Assembly: GCA_028291365.1 (NCBI GenBank) | Contig: JAQGIE010000178.1 | Location: forward strand, 1 to 45,917 | DNA: 45,917 bases | Source of the DNA: Rhodospirillales bacterium | GTDB taxonomy: Bacteria; Pseudomonadota; Alphaproteobacteria; BOG-932; Roseiterribacteraceae | Reading direction: 5' to 3' | Part shown: positions 41,972-45,917 of the stretch, piece by piece | How positions within the stretch are numbered: the first letter of the stretch is position 1 | How the letters are laid out: every line of letters starts with the position of its first letter | Notes under the pieces: model-generated | Told to the model about the DNA's origin: nothing | Databases searched by the model: none | Seen by the model: only the letters and a program-made list of their open reading frames with translations | Position numbers and translations under genes: made by a program

Positions 41972-43152
41972 AGCACCGCAATCTGGCCCGCGCCGGCGTC
42001 GCCGCCGTGCTTCTCCTCGCCGTGGTCTATGCCGTCGCGGCGCCGCCGCGCGACCATGCCGGTCCGCGCAACGCCGCCGCCAACGCCGCCGTCCCCGAAG
42101 TCGCGATCGCCACGGCGCGCGTCGAAGCCGCCTCGATCTATGTCCGCGCCGTCGGCACGGTGCGTCCGATCAAGTCGGTGCAGGTGCTGCCGCTGGTCGA
42201 CGGCCCGATCATGCGGGTCGGTTTCGTCGACGGGCAGACGGTCGCGCAGGGCGAGGTGCTGTTCGAGATCGATCCGCGTCCCTATCAGGCGGCGCTGGCG
42301 CAGGCCGAAGGCCAGCTCGCGCGCGACCATGCCGATCTCGAAGCGGCCGGACGCGACCTGTCGCGCACCGAGCAGCTTGCCAAGAACGGCTATGCGACGG
42401 GCCAGGCGCTCGACCAGCAGAAGAGCCGCGTCGGCCAGCTCAACGCGGCGCTGAAGACCGACCAGGGCCGCATCGCACAGGCCAAGGTCGATCTCGACCG
42501 CACCACCATCCGTGCCGCGATCGCGGGCCGCGTCGGGGCCGCCGCCGTCACCGAAGGCAATGTCGTGCGCGCCGGCCAGACCGTCCCGCTGACCTCGATC
42601 AATCTGCTGGCGCCGATCGAAGTCCAGTTCACCGTGCCGCAGGAGCGACTCCAGGAAGTCCAGGCGCGCATGGCGCAGACGGCGCTGGTCGCGCATGCGC
42701 GCAGCGCCGACAACACAAAGCGCCTCGCCGACGGCACGCTGACCTTCGTCGACAACCGGGTCGATCCGACCACCGGCACGGTGCAGATGAAGGCGCGCTT
42801 CGACAATGTCGACGGGGCTTTGTGGCCGGGCCAGTTCGTCAATGTCGAACTCGAACTCGAACGCCGCCCGCAAGCCGTCGTGGTCGACGCGCGCGCCATC
42901 CAGACCGGCCCCAACGGCCGCTACGTATTCGTCGTGCGCGCTGACGACACGATCGAAGCACGCCCGGTGAAGCTCGCGGTGCTCGAAGACAAGACCGCGA
43001 TCGTCAGCGACGGGCTGACCGGCGGCGAACGCGTCGTCGTCGACGGCCAGCTCAAAGTTCAGCCCAACGGCAAAGTCCGCATCCGCGGCATGGCCGGCGC
43101 GGAGGTCGACGTCAGCACGGCGGCGGGCACGTCGTCGGCGAGTTTGCGATGA
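41968..43152 (+). CDS. RND efflux periplasmic adaptor (membrane fusion protein)
   Basis: A 394-residue HlyD/AcrA-type adaptor. It starts at GTG 41968, overlapping the MarR stop, with GGAGG upstream. An N-terminal hydrophobic anchor (AGVAAVLLLAVVYAVA) holds it in the inner membrane. The lipoyl-like half is split by a coiled-coil hairpin: VGTVRPIKSVQVLPLVDGPI then FVDGQTVAQGEVLFEIDPRP, the hairpin at about 105-170, then KVDLDRTTIRAAIAGRVGAA. The beta-barrel part has FTVPQERLQEVQARM and the membrane-proximal part ends QLKVQPNGKVRIRG. It links the pump to an outer-membrane channel. The stop overlaps the pump start (ATGA at 43149-43152), so all three genes are translationally coupled. Confidence 0.95.
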   Translation: MKHRNLARAGVAAVLLLAVVYAVAAPPRDHAGPRNAAANAAVPEVAIATARVEAASIYVRAVGTVRPIKSVQVLPLVDGPIMRVGFVDGQTVAQGEVLFEIDPRPYQAALAQAEGQLARDHADLEAAGRDLSRTEQLAKNGYATGQALDQQKSRVGQLNAALKTDQGRIAQAKVDLDRTTIRAAIAGRVGAAAVTEGNVVRAGQTVPLTSINLLAPIEVQFTVPQERLQEVQARMAQTALVAHARSADNTKRLADGTLTFVDNRVDPTTGTVQMKARFDNVDGALWPGQFVNVELELERRPQAVVVDARAIQTGPNGRYVFVVRADDTIEARPVKLAVLEDKTAIVSDGLTGGERVVVDGQLKVQPNGKVRIRGMAGAEVDVSTAAGTSSASLR

Positions 43153-45917
43153 GTATTTCCACCGCCTTCATCACGCGTCCGATCGCGACGACGCTGCTGA
43201 CGCTGGGCCTGCTGATCTTCGGCAGCGCCGCGTTCTTCCTGCTGCCGGTTGCGGCGCTGCCCGAAGTCGAATTCCCGACCATCCAGATCTCGGCCAACCT
43301 GCCCGGCGCCTCGCCCGAAACGATGGCGAACTCGGTCGCGTCACCGCTCGAGCGCCAGCTTGCGACGATCCAGGGCGTGTCGCAGATCACCTCGACCAGT
43401 TCGACCGGCTCGGCCCAGGTCACGGTGCAGTTCGTGCTCAACCGCAGCATCGACGCGGCGGCGCAGGACGTTTCGGCGGCGATCAACGCGGCGCGCGGCC
43501 GGCTTCCGGCCGACCTGCCCGATCCGCCGCAATACCGCAAAGTGAATCCGGCCGACACGCCGGTGCTGCTGTACGGGCTGAGCAGCGATTACCTGCCCGA
43601 CTACGAGGTCTCGAAATACGCCGACATCCTGGCGCAACAGCTGTCGACCCAGCCGGGCGTCAGCCAGGTCTCGATCGGCGGCGAGCAGAAATTCGCGGTG
43701 CGTGTCGACGTCAACCCGACCGCGCTGGCCGGGCGCGGCATCGGCATCGACGAAGTCGCCAACGCGATCACCCAGACCAACCTCAACCGGCCCAAGGGCC
43801 AGCTGCAGGGCGAAACCAAGGCGTTCCAGCTTGACGCCAACGACCAGCTCACCGACGCCAAGCAGTTCGGCGAGGTGCTGGTCGCCTATCGCAACGGCGC
43901 CCCGGTCAAAGTCTCCGACGTCGCCACCGTCTATAACGGCGTCGAGAACGACAAGGTGCGCGGCTTCGTCAACGGCAAGCCGGGCGTGCTGCTGCTGATC
44001 ACGCGCCAGGCCGGCGCCAATGTGGTCGAAACGGTGGACGCGATCATGGCGCGCATGCCGTTTTTGACCCAGTCGGTGCCGCCGACCATCAAGATCGGCC
44101 TGATCGCCGATCGTTCGCAGTCGGTGCGCTCGTCGATCCACGAAGTCGAGATCACGCTGCTGATCACCATCGCGCTGGTGATCGTCACGATCCTGCTGTT
44201 CCTGCGTAACATCACCGCCACGCTGATTCCCGCGACCGCGGTACCGCTGTCGCTGGTCGGCACTTTCGCGATCATGTACGTGGCCGGGTTCAGCCTGAAC
44301 AACCTGACCCTGATGGGCCTCGCGATCGCGGTCGGCCTGGTGGTCGACGACGCGATCGTCATGCTCGAAAACATCGTCCGCCACGTCGAGCATGGCGACA
44401 CGCCGTATGAAGCGGCGCTGAAAGGCGCCAGCGAAATCGGCTTCACCATCGTGTCGATCACCGTGTCGCTGATTGCGGTGTTCATTCCGCTGCTGTTCCT
44501 GGGCGGCATCGTCGGCCGCCTGTTCCGCGAGTTCGGCGTCACCGTCACCGCATCGCTGCTGGTCTCGATGGTGGTGTCGCTGACGCTGACGCCGATGCTG
44601 GCCTCGCGCTTCATCAAGCCCGAGAAGCCCGAGGCCGAACGCGGCCGGCTGTTCCGCGCGTCCGAACACGCCTTCAACGCGACGCTGGATTTCTACCGTC
44701 GCTCGCTCACCTGGGTGCTGCGGCGGCAATTCGCAACGCTGCTCGTGACGCTCGGCATCATGGCGACGACGGTCACGCTCTATATCGTGCTGCCCAAAGG
44801 CTTCGTGCCGCAGGAAGACACCGGCACCATCTTCGCGCAGACCGAAGCGGCCCCCGACATCTCCTTCAAGGCGATGTCGGCGCTGCAGCAGCGCGCGGCG
44901 CAGATCATCACCGAGGATCCGGACGTCTCCGGCGGCGGCGCCTTCGTCGGCTCGACCGGCGGTGCGTCCAATACCGGACGCATGTTCGTGAGCCTCAAAC
45001 CACGCAACGAGCGCACCCGCAGCGCCGAGCAGATCATTGCCGATCTGCGGCCCAAATTCGCACAGATCCAGGGGTTGAAAGTCTACCAGCAGTCGATCCA
45101 GAACATCCGCATCGGCGGCCGCCCGTCGCGCACGCAGTACCAGTACACGTTGCAATCGATCGACGGCGACGCGCTGCGCCAATGGGCGCCCAAGGTCGAG
45201 GAAGAGCTGCACAAGGTGCAAGGCGTGGTCGACGTCGCCTCGGATCTGCAGGCGACCAGCCCGCGCTATCGCATCGAGATCGACCGCGTGCAGGCGGCCC
45301 GGCTGGGCATCTCGACCGATCTCGTCGACGCGGCGTTGTACAGCGCCTACGGCGACCGTTTCGTCTCGACCATCTATACCGACCTCGACCAATACCGCGT
45401 CGTGATGGGCGTGCAGGACCAGTTCCAGAACGACGAGACCGCGCTGTCGCAGCTCTATGTGCGCTCGCGCACCAGCGATCTGGTGCCGCTGTCGAGCTTC
45501 GTGCGGATCAGCCCGACGACCGCGGCCCTGTCGGTCAACCATTCGGGGCAGTTCCCGTCGGTCACCCTGTCGTTCAACCTCGCCCCCGGCGTCGCACTGG
45601 GACAGGTCGTCCCCGCGGTTCAGGCAATTCCGGAAAAGATCGGCGCCCCCGGCACCATCAGCGCGCGCTTCGAAGGCACGGCGCAGGAATTCCAGAGCTC
45701 GCTGAAGTCGCAGCCGATCCTGATCGGCGTCGCCGTCATCGCGGTCTATATCGTGCTGGGCGTTCTGTACGAGAGCTTCGTGCACCCGATCACGATTCTG
45801 TCGACCATCCCGTCGGCGGGTCTCGGCGCGCTGCTCGGCCTCGCCATCACCGGCAAAGAACTCTCGGTGGTCGCCATCATCGGCATCATCATGTTGATCG
45901 GCATCGTGAAGAAGAAC
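43149..45917 (+). CDS. RND multidrug efflux pump, inner-membrane transporter (cut by right edge)
   Basis: The reading frame is open from ATG 43149 to the window end: 923 codons out of the usual 1,030-1,050. It is an HAE1-type pump, closest in layout to MdtB/MdtC/MuxBC-like proteins. The start is MSISTAFITRPIATTLLTLG with the first transmembrane helix, the periplasmic porter domain begins VAALPEVEFPTIQI, and the proton relay pair D400/D401 lies in AVGLVVDDAIVMLENIVRH. A second porter loop and the second half of the helices follow, ending in the conserved IIGIIMLIGIVKKN. It exports drugs or similar compounds using proton flow. The missing C-terminus and any outer-membrane gene lie beyond the edge. 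Confidence 0.96.
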   Translation, partial: MSISTAFITRPIATTLLTLGLLIFGSAAFFLLPVAALPEVEFPTIQISANLPGASPETMANSVASPLERQLATIQGVSQITSTSSTGSAQVTVQFVLNRSIDAAAQDVSAAINAARGRLPADLPDPPQYRKVNPADTPVLLYGLSSDYLPDYEVSKYADILAQQLSTQPGVSQVSIGGEQKFAVRVDVNPTALAGRGIGIDEVANAITQTNLNRPKGQLQGETKAFQLDANDQLTDAKQFGEVLVAYRNGAPVKVSDVATVYNGVENDKVRGFVNGKPGVLLLITRQAGANVVETVDAIMARMPFLTQSVPPTIKIGLIADRSQSVRSSIHEVEITLLITIALVIVTILLFLRNITATLIPATAVPLSLVGTFAIMYVAGFSLNNLTLMGLAIAVGLVVDDAIVMLENIVRHVEHGDTPYEAALKGASEIGFTIVSITVSLIAVFIPLLFLGGIVGRLFREFGVTVTASLLVSMVVSLTLTPMLASRFIKPEKPEAERGRLFRASEHAFNATLDFYRRSLTWVLRRQFATLLVTLGIMATTVTLYIVLPKGFVPQEDTGTIFAQTEAAPDISFKAMSALQQRAAQIITEDPDVSGGGAFVGSTGGASNTGRMFVSLKPRNERTRSAEQIIADLRPKFAQIQGLKVYQQSIQNIRIGGRPSRTQYQYTLQSIDGDALRQWAPKVEEELHKVQGVVDVASDLQATSPRYRIEIDRVQAARLGISTDLVDAALYSAYGDRFVSTIYTDLDQYRVVMGVQDQFQNDETALSQLYVRSRTSDLVPLSSFVRISPTTAALSVNHSGQFPSVTLSFNLAPGVALGQVVPAVQAIPEKIGAPGTISARFEGTAQEFQSSLKSQPILIGVAVIAVYIVLGVLYESFVHPITILSTIPSAGLGALLGLAITGKELSVVAIIGIIMLIGIVKKN

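Noticed and set aside
43341-45785. An 814-codon minus-strand frame opposite the RND pump
   Set aside because: The plus strand encodes a clear RND transporter; the minus translation is low-complexity Asp/Arg/His/Gln.

Overview
The window is high-GC DNA (roughly two thirds G+C by eye). The gene content points to an alphaproteobacterium, probably Rhodospirillales-like. The evidence is the mdh-sucC-sucD-sucA-sucB-lpd order, a ZapE/AFG1 ATPase close to mdh, an LDH-like malate dehydrogenase, a DUF2336 protein, the priA/fsa/DUF484/xerC cluster, and dispersed GC-rich palindromes between genes. The genus cannot be fixed from sequence reading alone. No rRNA, tRNA, CRISPR array or insertion sequence was recognised.

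Layout. (1) 1-173 is the low-GC (about 45%) 3' end of an unidentified gene. (2) 202-2482 (minus) is an ECF42-type sigma factor with two tandem YCII/DGPF proteins. (3) 2738-4291 is an exported amidase. (4) 4497-9663 is a DNA-maintenance cluster: priA on minus, and divergently fsa, DUF484 and xerC, followed by a MaoC-like hydratase. (5) 9949-16419 is a surface-glycan locus with two family 2 glycosyltransferases, two GT-C-like membrane proteins and a methyltransferase. (6) 16744-28697 is the TCA-cycle locus on minus: mdh, VOC, DUF5996, sucC, sucD, sucA, sucB and lpd, with an opposite-strand isoaspartyl peptidase between sucB and lpd. (7) 28860-33966 (minus) holds DUF2147, DUF2336, an unknown gene, zapE and a soluble PAS histidine kinase. 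(8) 34075-41380 holds an acyl-CoA dehydrogenase, a Tat-exported metallo-beta-lactamase-fold protein, an SLT transglycosylase-like protein, glutamate dehydrogenase, an AraC regulator and an exported protein with a zincin-like HExxH motif. (9) 41471-45917 holds a MarR regulator with a clear palindromic operator, an RND adaptor and an RND pump cut by the right edge.

How it works together. sucA, sucB and lpd encode the three components of 2-oxoglutarate dehydrogenase. sucC and sucD encode succinyl-CoA synthetase and mdh gives malate dehydrogenase, so most of the lower TCA cycle is transcribed from one strand. Intrinsic terminators are visible after mdh, sucD, sucB and lpd, so the block is probably several transcription units. 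The glycan locus looks like two polyprenyl-phosphate-sugar synthase plus GT-C transferase pairs. The MarR-RND set is an overlapping, probably self-regulated drug-efflux operon.

Most of the window is ordinary chromosomal housekeeping DNA, and I see no convincing new defence or mobile system. The features that deserve a second look are a 159-bp element with perfect 28-bp inverted ends, at least three families of intergenic palindromes, the insertions in the TCA locus, the ECF42 module, the paired glycosyltransferase locus, the HExxH protein, and the MarR operator with a probable leaderless start.
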